49,152 bases of DNA from Lachnospira sp. (GCA_028693195.1 JAQUVV010000002.1:1-49152); one strand, 5' to 3'. Numbered from the stretch's first letter, positions 30,958-40,334 are shown. The notes: generated by a model from the letters alone, not told the origin. Numbers and translations: made by a program.

Positions 30958-31542
30958 ATGGAAAGACAAGTAATTATTTCGGTTGGACGTGAGTATGGCA
31001 GCGGAGGACATGAGATTGCAGAAATGATTGCAAAGCATTACGGAATTCCTCTGTATGACAAAGAGATTTTTCAGTATCTGAACGAAGAAGGCAATATTGA
31101 TGAGACGATTGCAAAAGAATATGATGAGAAGCCAATGAGTTTGTTTACATATGCAACAGAGCGGGATGCATGGACGATGCCTCTTCAGGATAAGATTGCA
31201 AAGCTGACATTCGATTTCTTAAAAAAGAAAGCGCAGGCGGAATCTTTTGTGATTGTAGGAAGATGTGCAGAAGATATTCTTCGAGATAATCCAGCCCTGG
31301 TAAGTATATTTGTACGAGGTGATGTTGAAATCAAGAAGCAGCGTGTCATTCAGAAGTATCATTTGGAAGAGAAAGAGGCACTTCAGAAGATGAAGAGCGT
31401 AGATAAGATGCGTCGCACTTACCATAACTTTTATAGTGAAGGCAAGTGGGGAGATTCCAGAAACTATGATATCTGTATTAATAGCTCGAAGTTTGGAATT
31501 GAAGGCACTGTCAAGGCACTGATTGGATGCATTGGAGAATAA
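30958..31542 (+). CDS. cytidylate kinase-like family protein
   Basis: ISVGREYGSGGHEIAEMIAKHYGIPLYDKEIF; C-terminal YDICINSSKFGIEGT. Confidence 0.9.
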   Translation: MERQVIISVGREYGSGGHEIAEMIAKHYGIPLYDKEIFQYLNEEGNIDETIAKEYDEKPMSLFTYATERDAWTMPLQDKIAKLTFDFLKKKAQAESFVIVGRCAEDILRDNPALVSIFVRGDVEIKKQRVIQKYHLEEKEALQKMKSVDKMRRTYHNFYSEGKWGDSRNYDICINSSKFGIEGTVKALIGCIGE

Positions 31543-31554
31543 TATATATTAATA

Positions 31555-31590
31555 TAAGCGGTTGCATGAATGTTTCGTGCAACCGCTTAT
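31555..31590. terminator. intrinsic terminator
   Basis: taagcggttgca...tgcaaccgctta hairpin followed by a weak T-containing tract. Confidence 0.6.
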
Positions 31591-31628
31591 TTGCGTTATG
31601 AAAATCATTGTTATAATTGAAATTATCA

Positions 31629-32744
31629 TTAATTGGAGGCAAGCTTTTTAAAGAAATCATCAGGTGACAATACATCATGTGATAATCCTTTTTTATGAAA
31701 GAATCCCAAGTTAAAATTGTTCTTTGTACCACTGCTATATGAAACCATAAAGCGTTGTGAAAAAGTGATATCTTCCCAGTCCATAATTGTAAAGGGCTGT
31801 TCTTCGGTGATTCTTACATATATAGATTTGGTATGTATATTGGATTGATCCGGGGATAAGACCTGGGTGTATTCTGGATAGGTTCCGGTAAATCCAGCCT
31901 GAATCATCTTTTCATGAGTGTTGAAACGTAGATTAGTGATTTTCTCATTCTCAGATGGATTCATATAATGGCGGGCAGGATAGGAACTAGCACCTTTGAT
32001 TGCCTTTTTATATATTAATTGATACAGAGGATAACGACATCTCTTCGTCAGTCCATTCATCAGCATACGTCCAAGAAATTGTCCAAAGAATGGGGAGGAA
32101 AGCTTGCCATATAATTTACATAGGATATAGTAGCGGTAATCTTTGGCTTCTTTTGCAAGAGAAATCATCGTCTTAAGTCCGTCCCAAGTGTTATCGTATA
32201 ATTCTTCAAACAGAGCTGGAGTAGGTGCGAATGCTCGAAAAGGAGCGAATTCGATAAGGTGCATAATAGATTGTTCTGTTGAATTACATACATTACTGCC
32301 GTTGAAGAGGAATTTGTCATACATCGTTCCAATCATGTAAGTCATCTGACTCCACTGCTCATTACCTGATCGCCAGTAATGACAGATTTCATCAAAACGA
32401 TATAGATCTTGCTTGATTTCTACAGAAGAAAACCAGATTGTACAAGTGTTTTCATCTCCTTGTTTGACAACAAGCAGATGACGAGAATCAGCATTTGCTT
32501 GCTCTTCATAGGATACACAAGTTTCAGACATCAGAGTTCTGTCGAAATGTCCCACCAGAGTTGCTTGCCCTAGGATAAAATAGCATTCCATGGCATCGTT
32601 CATCATATATGGGATATAGATATTCTGTTTATAATCTGGAGTATTAACAGGAGACCAGATTTCAAAGGCGCCGTTATCGGTGAGATCTTTTATACAGTCT
32701 ACAAAGGATTTTCCATTCCAGGTGTTGGTGTTGTTTTGATTCAT
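31629..32744 (-). CDS. uncharacterised protein, possibly DUF3878-like
   Basis: Long ORF, start MNQNNTNTWNG; family assignment is from memory and weak. Confidence 0.6.
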   Translation of the reverse strand: MNQNNTNTWNGKSFVDCIKDLTDNGAFEIWSPVNTPDYKQNIYIPYMMNDAMECYFILGQATLVGHFDRTLMSETCVSYEEQANADSRHLLVVKQGDENTCTIWFSSVEIKQDLYRFDEICHYWRSGNEQWSQMTYMIGTMYDKFLFNGSNVCNSTEQSIMHLIEFAPFRAFAPTPALFEELYDNTWDGLKTMISLAKEAKDYRYYILCKLYGKLSSPFFGQFLGRMLMNGLTKRCRYPLYQLIYKKAIKGASSYPARHYMNPSENEKITNLRFNTHEKMIQAGFTGTYPEYTQVLSPDQSNIHTKSIYVRITEEQPFTIMDWEDITFSQRFMVSYSSGTKNNFNLGFFHKKGLSHDVLSPDDFFKKLASN

Positions 32745-33019
32745 AGGACTTCTAGTGCTTTCTTTTAAGGTATTATATAGGTTTACTGAAATTAATCTAG
32801 GAAAATTATAATTGATTTTAGGATGATTGACAATCAATCTTTTTGGAAGATTATATGTTGTTTTGGAAAAAATATCGAGAAATTAACAATTGAGAAGACC
32901 TTTCTTTTGATTAGAATTTTATATATAATAGTAAATATATGAATGTTTTCAGATTGCATTTATATAGGATTTTGAAAAAGCAAAGATCTGGTTGGCACAG
33001 TAAAGGGGCAGGATAAGGC

Positions 33020-33853
33020 ATGGTACAAAATATGAAAACACTATATATATCAGATTTAGATGGTACATTATTACAGAGTAGTCAATGTACATCAGATTTT
33101 ACCAATGAAACAATTAATCAACTAGTGCGTGATGGGATGCTCTTTTCCTATGCGACTGCGAGGTCTTTTATTACGGCATCGAAGGTGACGAAGGGGTTAA
33201 ATGCGGAAATCCCAGTTATTACATATACGGGGTCTATGATTATCAACAATAAAGACGGTTCTGTCATGTTAGATAATTATTTTGGAGAGGAAGTTCATGG
33301 AATCATTGACGATTTACTGCAACATGACATTTATCCTATTGTATATGCCATGGTTGACGGTCAGGAAAAAATGTCTTTTGTAGCGTCTAAAATGAGCCGA
33401 GGAGTTCAAGATTTTGTTGATTCCAGACAGAACGATCCAAGAATCAGGCCGGCTGAGAGTGTAGATGCGCTTCATAATGGAACTGCATTTTATATTACAT
33501 GTATCGATGAAAAGGGAAAGCTTACAGAACTTTATAAGAAGTATCAGAATCAATTTCACTGCATTTTTCAGGTGGATATTTATTCCAAGGAGCAATGGCT
33601 GGAGATTTTACCCAAATGTGTCTCGAAGGCACATGCAATTAAGCAGTTGATGGAGTATTACAAATGCAATCACCTGGTGGTGTTTGGCGATGGGAAGAAT
33701 GACATTGATATGTTCGAGATGGCGGATGAAGCCTATGCTGTGGCAAATGCAGTGCCAGAATTAAAGAAAATTGCGACATCTGTCATTGGCGGGAATAATA
33801 AGGATGGTGTGGCAAAATTTCTGGTTGAAAGATTTAACAAATTAAAAATGTGA
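33020..33853 (+). CDS. Cof-type HAD-IIB family hydrolase
   Basis: LYISDLDGTLLQSS, TYTGSMIINNKDG, VVFGDGKNDIDMFEMADEAYAVANA. Confidence 0.93.
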   Translation: MVQNMKTLYISDLDGTLLQSSQCTSDFTNETINQLVRDGMLFSYATARSFITASKVTKGLNAEIPVITYTGSMIINNKDGSVMLDNYFGEEVHGIIDDLLQHDIYPIVYAMVDGQEKMSFVASKMSRGVQDFVDSRQNDPRIRPAESVDALHNGTAFYITCIDEKGKLTELYKKYQNQFHCIFQVDIYSKEQWLEILPKCVSKAHAIKQLMEYYKCNHLVVFGDGKNDIDMFEMADEAYAVANAVPELKKIATSVIGGNNKDGVAKFLVERFNKLKM

Positions 33854-33939
33854 AAACATATAAGATTACCTTTATGAAATGTGTGTATTAATAGTAAACT
33901 TACAAATAAATATAAATGACAATTAGAATAGGAGCACAT

Positions 33940-34668
33940 ATGAAAATCTTAATTATTAGACACGGAGATCCGGATTATTCCATTGATTCATTGACAGAAA
34001 AGGGTTGGAGAGAAGCAGAACTTTTATCAGAACGGATATGTAAGCTGGATGTGAAGAACTTTTATGTTTCTCCGTTAGGGAGAGCAAAGGATACTGCGAG
34101 CCTGATATTAAAAAAGCTGAATCGGGAGGCAGAAGTGAAGGAATGGCTTCGAGAGTTTCAACCCAAGATAGAGAAACCACATATTGATGGGATGAGATGT
34201 GCGTGGGACTGGCTGCCTGCTGATTGGACGGAACAGAAATACTTTTATGAGAAAGATAGCTGGGCAGATGTAGAACTTATGAAGAATGCTCGTGTTCAGG
34301 AAGAGTATGACTGGGTTACAACGGAATTTGATGCACTGTTAGAAGAACATGGCTACAAGAGAGAAAAGCAATATTATCGTGTAGAAAAAGGAAACATGGA
34401 CACGATTGTTTTCTTTTGCCATTTTGGATTGGAATGCGTGCTGCTCAGTCATCTGCTTGGCGTATCGCCGATGGTTCTGTGGCATGGAATGTGTGCAGCA
34501 CCAACTTCAGTCACGACACTGGTTACAGAAGAGAGAAGAAAAGGAATTGCATCATTTCGAATGTCATCCTTTGGGGATATCTCACATCTGTATGTTGCTG
34601 GGGAAGAGCCTGCATTTGCTGCCAGATTTTGTGAGTGCTATGAGAATATGGATGAAAGACACGATTAG
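33940..34668 (+). CDS. histidine phosphatase family protein
   Basis: LIIRHGDPDYSIDSLTEKGWREAELLSER, YVSPLGRAKDTA; RBS ggag. Confidence 0.92.
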   Translation: MKILIIRHGDPDYSIDSLTEKGWREAELLSERICKLDVKNFYVSPLGRAKDTASLILKKLNREAEVKEWLREFQPKIEKPHIDGMRCAWDWLPADWTEQKYFYEKDSWADVELMKNARVQEEYDWVTTEFDALLEEHGYKREKQYYRVEKGNMDTIVFFCHFGLECVLLSHLLGVSPMVLWHGMCAAPTSVTTLVTEERRKGIASFRMSSFGDISHLYVAGEEPAFAARFCECYENMDERHD

Positions 34669-34673
34669 GAGTT

Positions 34674-34703
34674 ATACTACAAGTTCAATGACAAAAGGGA
34701 AAA
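34674..34703 (+). repeat. 30-bp direct repeat, copy 1
   Basis: ATACTACAAGTTCAATGACAAAAGGGAAAA; copy 2 at 35829-35858 differs by one base. Confidence 0.9.
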
Positions 34704-34784
34704 GATTCTTTAATATTGTTATTATAAAGTAACAGTGTTAGGGAATCTTTTTATTTATAAAAGAAAAACTAGCAAAATTTGCGT

Positions 34785-34813
34785 TTGACAGTACATCAAT
34801 ATTGATGTATTAT
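34785..34813 (+). promoter_or_regulatory. TA operon promoter with palindromic operator in the spacer
   Basis: TTGACA (34785-34790), N17, TATTAT (34808-34813); perfect palindrome TACATCAATATTGATGTA at 34792-34809. Confidence 0.75.
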
Positions 34814-34824
34814 GAGGATGAGAA

Positions 34825-35151
34825 ATGGTAATATACGACTATACTACAAGTGGTGGAAAGAATCTTATAAAAACATATATTGATAAGTTACCTAAAAAAG
34901 AACAACTGGAAATATATGAAATAAGAAATGAAATTCGAGAGCGTGGAATAGAAGCATTTGAAAAAATCAATACCAGACAATTACGTGGAAAACTATGGGA
35001 AATAAAGGTGTCGCAGACAAGAATGATGTATGTTGTCATCAATAAAGAAGGTGTTGCATTTCTTCATATTTGTAAAAAGCAAAAAGGAAAAGCAGAAATT
35101 AAAGAACTTTCAACGGCGATAAAAAGGGCTGAAAAAGAAAAAATAATTTAA
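34825..35151 (+). CDS. RelE/HigB-like toxin (Gp49/DUF891 family)
   Basis: LPKKEQLEIYEIRNEIRERGIEAFEKINTRQLRGKLWEIKVSQTRMMYVV...FLHICKKQKGKAEIKELSTAIKRAEK. Confidence 0.85.
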   Translation: MVIYDYTTSGGKNLIKTYIDKLPKKEQLEIYEIRNEIRERGIEAFEKINTRQLRGKLWEIKVSQTRMMYVVINKEGVAFLHICKKQKGKAEIKELSTAIKRAEKEKII

Positions 35152-35164
35152 GAGGTGGAACTGT

Positions 35165-35461
35165 ATGTTAAGAATGAGCGATGCAAAGGAAGAAAAGGAC
35201 TATATTCAGAAATTAATGGATTCTGATGCGAAACTTAGACAACAGCATGAGCTGTTTTTAGCTGAAATGAAATTTAAACAAGAATTGATAGATACAAGAA
35301 AAAATAATGAACTGACACAAAAAGACATAAGCGTTCGTTCCGGTCTTCCGCAGCAATCTGTGAGTAGATTAGAAAAAGGAAAGGGTGGAACGCTGGATAC
35401 GGTTATTCGATACCTGAGTTCTATGGGATATAGTTTGACAATTAAGAAAAGTAGAATATAA
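35165..35461 (+). CDS. XRE family antitoxin
   Basis: HTH segment IDTRKNNELTQKDISVRSGLPQQSVSRLEKGKGGTLDTVIRYLSSMG; adjacent to the toxin. Confidence 0.88.
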   Translation: MLRMSDAKEEKDYIQKLMDSDAKLRQQHELFLAEMKFKQELIDTRKNNELTQKDISVRSGLPQQSVSRLEKGKGGTLDTVIRYLSSMGYSLTIKKSRI

Positions 35462-35496
35462 AGGATTCGCAAAATTCAATTCTAGGAGGATAAATC

Positions 35497-35814
35497 ATGT
35501 TTCCATTAATTAATAAAAGAGACACAGGTATTAATTTACGGAAGATTATGGATCGACAGGAAATTTCAGTTAAGGATGTTCAGATATATCTGGGTTTAGG
35601 AAGTCCTCAGAGCGTATATCATTGGTTAAATGGACTAAGTATGCCAACGATTGATAACATGTATGCACTTAGTGAGTTATTTCAGTTGGCCATAGATGCT
35701 CTGATTTGTGGGAACAAGCCTAAATTGAAACGAAATTTTGATTCAGAGATTGACAGACAGAAAAAACGTATATATATGTATTGTAGAAAATTGAATCATG
35801 AATTAGTAGCATAA
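35497..35814 (+). CDS. XRE-like helix-turn-helix protein
   Basis: LRKIMDRQEISVKDVQIYLGLGSPQSVYHWLNGLSMPTIDNMYALSELF; aggagg RBS. Confidence 0.82.
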   Translation: MFPLINKRDTGINLRKIMDRQEISVKDVQIYLGLGSPQSVYHWLNGLSMPTIDNMYALSELFQLAIDALICGNKPKLKRNFDSEIDRQKKRIYMYCRKLNHELVA

Positions 35815-35828
35815 GTATGCAATCAATG

Positions 35829-35858
35829 ATACTACAAGTTCAATGATAAAAGGGAAAA
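35829..35858 (+). repeat. 30-bp direct repeat, copy 2
   Basis: ATACTACAAGTTCAATGATAAAAGGGAAAA. Confidence 0.9.
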
Positions 35859-35898
35859 ATTTATAGTTGTGATATGTGTAAGGATATAAGGAATGTAA

Positions 35899-35923
35899 GC
35901 GGAGCAGAAAACTGCTCCGTTTT
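35899..35923 (+). terminator. intrinsic terminator
   Basis: cggagcag-aaaa-ctgctccg-tttt. Confidence 0.85.
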
Positions 35924-36011
35924 GTAATATACATAGTTGTTTTATTAAAAATATGGTAAAATCAATACTATATTATATTTCACAGGAAGTGTGAATGGAA
36001 AGAGTTTATCA

Positions 36012-38735
36012 ATGAAGCAGAGCGTGGAAATTGCAGTTACAGGAATGGTACAGGGAATTGGATATCGACCATATGTGGCAAGGCTTGCAGAACAATTTCA
36101 CATAAATGGAACAGTACGGAACGCAGACGGAATTGTGTTGATTACTGCAGAAGGGAAGACCTCAGATGTGGATTCTTTTGTACATACACTGCGCAATGGA
36201 GCACTAGCAGGAGCACGCGTGGATTCTGTGGATGTGTGGGAAAAGAAATGTGATGCATATGCAGAGAAAGAATTAGATAATAGGCAAAGGTGTCATGAAA
36301 ATTACAATGGAAAGCGGACAGAGGATGATAAGCAGAGCTTTCGAATTATCCAAAGCAGTGAGAAGCATGGGGAAGGTCAAAGTGATGGTAGAACTGGTGA
36401 GGAAGTGCAGGCACCGATGATACCGATTGATTTACCAACCTGTCCACGTTGTGAAAAAGAATTGTTCGAAAAAGATAACAGACGTTTTCGATATCCATTT
36501 ATCAGCTGTGTGGCATGTGGCCCAAGATATAGCATTATTCGAAAAATCCCTTATGATAGAGAGAATACAACTATGAGGATTTTTCCTATGTGTTCAGATT
36601 GTGAGAATGAGTATACACAGAAAAATAATATTCGCAGACATGCTCAGACCATTGCATGTCACGAATGTGGACCGGTATTGAAGTTTTACAGTCCTCAAAT
36701 CATTGCTCGGAGTCATGATACAGAAAACATTGAAAGAGAATCTGAAAGTTTAATACCTTCATTAGGAAATGAAGCATACATGGAAGCAGTTCAGCTTCTT
36801 CAGTTTGGAGGAATACTTGCGGTGAAGGACATTGGTGGCTTTCATCTCACATGTCTACCAGATCATGCAAATACAGTGAAAAAGTTAAGACTGTTGAAGG
36901 GTAGAGAAAAGAAACCGTTTGCAGTGATGTTTCAGGGTGTTGAACAGGTGCGAAGCTGGGCAGAGGTATCACTACAAGAGGAACATCTGCTGACATCCGT
37001 TGCCAGGCCAATTGTATTGCTAAAGAAAAAGGCTGATCCAACGGGAGAAGACAATAGCCCATATCTTGGGGCAATGCTGCCTTGCAATCCGTTACAGATC
37101 ATGTTGATTCGTGATTGTGGACCTTTGATTATGACCAGTGCAAATGTATCTGGGGAGCCGATTATTACAGATGATAAGAAGATGATTGAGTGGTTTAGAG
37201 AGTTTTCCAAAGGCTCAGATTTTAATTCTGGTTTTGCTCCAGAGATTAACGTAGGAATTCTCTCTCATGACCGAGAAATTCTGTCGCCTTTGGATGATTC
37301 GATTGTAAGAGCGGTGCGAGGGAACAGGACTCAAATGATTCGCCGTTCCAGAGGATATGTCCCTGAACCAATTGAGATAAACATGATAGAAGATTGTGAT
37401 GATAAATTGAATAAATCGGACATGCTTATGGAAGAAAAGAATGATTCAGAAAAAGATTTAGAAAGTGATATGCGAGAGATATTTGCGGCGGGTGGAGATC
37501 TAAAATCCTCATTTTGTTTTGTGAATGGGAAGAGAGCATATATGAGCCAGTACCTAGGCGATTTGCAGGATGCTTCTATAATGGAATTATATGAGAATCA
37601 GTTGAGCAGGATGAGAGGTTTGTTTGGATTTCAGCCAAAGAATTTTATATGTGATTTACATCCGGGATATTTTTCTTCAAGACGATTAATGAGCAAGAGT
37701 CAAGCAATGCAGGTTCAGCATCATCATGCACATATTGCATCAGTCATTGCGGAGCATGGATTGAAAGGGAGAACTCTTGGAATAGCATTTGACGGAACGG
37801 GATATGGAACTGATGGCACAATCTGGGGAAGTGAGTTCTTGCTGTGTGCGGGAGCTACATTTGAACGAGTGGCGCATTTAAAACCTGTGAAATTAATAGG
37901 TGGGGATGAAGGAAGTAAGAATGCGAAAACCATATGCATGGGATTTCTTCATAATCTCAAGGATATGTGTGAAGCCACCACTTCTGCTTATATAAATGAA
38001 ACAATAGAGTTCGCGCAGGATGTGGCGGATTTGAATCAAGATCAATGCAAGATGATTGCAAAGGCAATAGACATGAATATCAACACGGTGACCTCCACAT
38101 CCATGGGAAGACTGTTTGATTGTGTCAGTGCATTGCTTGGAATCTGTACATATAATGATTATGAAGGTGAAGCAGCCATCGAATTGGAATACGAGGCATG
38201 TAAGGCATTGAGTGTCAAAGAAACAGCCAAATCACTAGGAAATTGCGATGATAGTGACTGGGAAAATCTTGTATATAGTCAAGAAGCCGCAGTCAGTCAT
38301 AGGCTACATATACCTATACAAGAAGAAAATCATGTACTTGTGGGAGATACAGCGGGATTGCTAGCGCAGATTTTGAAAAGACTGTTTCAAGAAAACAGGG
38401 AAAACGTAAAGATAGAAGCTTTGGAATCAAAGAATATCGGGAGGAACAGAGCAAGTCTGGCATTAGAACTTATTAATGCTATTGCAGATTGGATTCTGGA
38501 GACGGTTATAGGATTAGAGGGGAACCATGGTGGACAGCATCTGTTTGACCAGATTGCCTTGTCAGGAGGTACATTTCAGAATCGCATTTTACTGGATAAA
38601 ACCATTGAGCTTCTGGAAGCGAATGGCTATAATGTGTATATTAACGAGAAAGTGCCTGCCGGGGACGGTGGATTGTGCTTAGGACAGGCATATTTAGGAA
38701 GTATTCGTGCATTAAAACATGATGAAGGAAAGTAA
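36012..38735 (+). CDS. hypF: carbamoyltransferase HypF (start GTG 35991 or ATG 36012)
   Basis: Acylphosphatase domain (GMVQGIGYRPYVARLAEQF), HypF zinc fingers (CPRC...CVAC...CSDC...CHEC), YrdC and Kae1-like domains (HHHAHIASVIAEHGL, ALSGGTFQNRILL). Confidence 0.95.
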   Translation: MKQSVEIAVTGMVQGIGYRPYVARLAEQFHINGTVRNADGIVLITAEGKTSDVDSFVHTLRNGALAGARVDSVDVWEKKCDAYAEKELDNRQRCHENYNGKRTEDDKQSFRIIQSSEKHGEGQSDGRTGEEVQAPMIPIDLPTCPRCEKELFEKDNRRFRYPFISCVACGPRYSIIRKIPYDRENTTMRIFPMCSDCENEYTQKNNIRRHAQTIACHECGPVLKFYSPQIIARSHDTENIERESESLIPSLGNEAYMEAVQLLQFGGILAVKDIGGFHLTCLPDHANTVKKLRLLKGREKKPFAVMFQGVEQVRSWAEVSLQEEHLLTSVARPIVLLKKKADPTGEDNSPYLGAMLPCNPLQIMLIRDCGPLIMTSANVSGEPIITDDKKMIEWFREFSKGSDFNSGFAPEINVGILSHDREILSPLDDSIVRAVRGNRTQMIRRSRGYVPEPIEINMIEDCDDKLNKSDMLMEEKNDSEKDLESDMREIFAAGGDLKSSFCFVNGKRAYMSQYLGDLQDASIMELYENQLSRMRGLFGFQPKNFICDLHPGYFSSRRLMSKSQAMQVQHHHAHIASVIAEHGLKGRTLGIAFDGTGYGTDGTIWGSEFLLCAGATFERVAHLKPVKLIGGDEGSKNAKTICMGFLHNLKDMCEATTSAYINETIEFAQDVADLNQDQCKMIAKAIDMNINTVTSTSMGRLFDCVSALLGICTYNDYEGEAAIELEYEACKALSVKETAKSLGNCDDSDWENLVYSQEAAVSHRLHIPIQEENHVLVGDTAGLLAQILKRLFQENRENVKIEALESKNIGRNRASLALELINAIADWILETVIGLEGNHGGQHLFDQIALSGGTFQNRILLDKTIELLEANGYNVYINEKVPAGDGGLCLGQAYLGSIRALKHDEGK

Positions 38736-38939
38736 GCCTCGGCCTCAGAGAAGAAAAAGAGTTGAGAGACCGATGAATGAAGGGAAGCCTCGGTCTTAGA
38801 GAAGAAAAAGATACGAGAGACCGATGAATGAAGGAAATCCTCGGTCTCAGAGAAGAAAAAGAGTTGAGAGATCGATGAATGAAAGGAAGACTCGGCCTCA
38901 GAGAAGAAAAAGAGTTAAGAGACCGATGAACAATGAAAG
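38736..38939. repeat. tandem array, 4 x 51 bp, between hypF and hypC
   Basis: gcctcggcctcagagaagaaaaagagttgagagaccgatgaatgaagggaa repeated four times at 38736, 38787, 38838 and 38889 with substitutions only. Confidence 0.95.
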
Positions 38940-38953
38940 AGGGAAGGAAAATT

Positions 38954-39172
38954 ATGTGCGTAGCAATACCGGGAAAAGTGATTGAAATAAATAATGGAAC
39001 AGCAAAAGTGGATTTTAATGGAAATGTGGTAAATGCCGTAACTGGATTGGTAAATGTGAAAATCAATGATTATGTTCTAGTTCATGCAGGATGTGTGATT
39101 CAGGTTATGAAACAACAGGAAGCAGAGGAATTGATAGACTTGATGAGGGAAGTGGAAGGCTATGCAATCTAG
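38954..39172 (+). CDS. hypC: HypC/HybG/HupF family hydrogenase chaperone
   Basis: MCVAIPGKVIEINNGTAKVDFNGNVVNAVTGLV. Confidence 0.95.
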   Translation: MCVAIPGKVIEINNGTAKVDFNGNVVNAVTGLVNVKINDYVLVHAGCVIQVMKQQEAEELIDLMREVEGYAI

Positions 39173-40334
39173 AGAGGTGGAGCAGGGAACAGAACAGAAA
39201 GTGGAACAGGGGATTGATAGAGTTATCAATCAGCTTAAGAACTATGATGGGAATCTAGTGACACTGATGGAGGTCTGCGGAAGCCATACAGCAGCCATTG
39301 CGAAGAATGGGATTCCGTCTATAATCTCGGAAAAGATTCGACTGGTTTCAGGCCCAGGCTGTCCAGTTTGTGTGACGCCGACAGCCTACATTGATCGACT
39401 GATTGAACTGGCAAAGAAACCAGATTCCTGCGTGGTGACATTTGGTGATTTATTGAGGGTGCCTGGCAGCAGAGAAAGCTTGAATGAGGCAAAGTTAGAA
39501 GGAGCCAAGGTACATATGGTCTATTCTCCGATGGATACCATTAAGCTGGCAAAAGAACATCCGGAAATCCATTACATATTTGCGGCAGTGGGATTTGAGA
39601 CAACGACGCCGATATATGCATTACTGATTGAACAGCTGCTTGCACAGCATGTTGAAAATGTACAGATTCTGACGGCACTGAAAACGATGCCGGAAGCTAT
39701 AGACTGGCTTATGAGCCACGGAGCTAAGGTGGATGGCTTCTTAGCACCGGGACATGTCTGCGCAGTTACGGGAAGTGATGCATTTGCACCAGTAGCATCA
39801 AGATATCAGGAGCCAATGGCGGTTGCAGGATTTCAGGCAGAAGAATTACTGGTGGCAATCTACGGCTTAGTATATCAGGTGGAGAAGTTAAGAAAAGACA
39901 AACTACATACGGACATGCATATAGTGAAAGAGCAGGACGCAAAGCGGTCCGCGGAAATTTATGATGAAAACAGAGGTGCAGAATGGGTATTGAATTACTA
40001 TCCTTCTGTTGTTACATCAGAAGGAAATCTTATGGCACAGGAAAAAGTAGATACATACTTTGAAAAATGCGATGCCACATGGAGAGGGATGGGAAATATT
40101 CCGAATTCAGGTAAAGTTTTAAAGCCTGAATATCTGCGATTTGATGCAGGTAGTAGGAATCTTACTGAGGATCATAAGAAGAATCAGGGTTGCTGTTGCG
40201 ACCAGGTATTGATGGGAAAGATAGAACCGCAGAATTGTCCGTTATTTGGAAAGGCGTGTACACCACAGAATCCACAGGGGGCATGTATGGTGTCGGCGGA
40301 GGGAAGCTGTGCAACGAGATATAGTATTTCCTGA
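39162..40334 (+). CDS. hypD: hydrogenase formation protein HypD
   Basis: MEVCGSHTAAIAKNGI, LVSGPGCPVCVTP, VGFETTTPIYA, FLAPGHVCAVTG. Confidence 0.96.
   Translation: MQSREVEQGTEQKVEQGIDRVINQLKNYDGNLVTLMEVCGSHTAAIAKNGIPSIISEKIRLVSGPGCPVCVTPTAYIDRLIELAKKPDSCVVTFGDLLRVPGSRESLNEAKLEGAKVHMVYSPMDTIKLAKEHPEIHYIFAAVGFETTTPIYALLIEQLLAQHVENVQILTALKTMPEAIDWLMSHGAKVDGFLAPGHVCAVTGSDAFAPVASRYQEPMAVAGFQAEELLVAIYGLVYQVEKLRKDKLHTDMHIVKEQDAKRSAEIYDENRGAEWVLNYYPSVVTSEGNLMAQEKVDTYFEKCDATWRGMGNIPNSGKVLKPEYLRFDAGSRNLTEDHKKNQGCCCDQVLMGKIEPQNCPLFGKACTPQNPQGACMVSAEGSCATRYSIS

Noticed and set aside
34406-34732. Overlapping ORFs 34406..34732 and 34416..34634 within the histidine phosphatase gene
   Set aside because: They are alternative frames of a clear conserved CDS; one merely runs through the direct repeat.
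38736-38939. CRISPR array
   Set aside because: The repeats are contiguous 51-bp units with no unique spacers, and no cas genes are nearby.
38641-39066. Minus-strand 141-aa ORF with FIHRSLNSFSSLRPRLP repeats as a real protein
   Set aside because: It is antisense to hypF/hypC ends and the tandem array; the repeat frame follows from a 51-bp unit divisible by 3, and no RBS support was seen.
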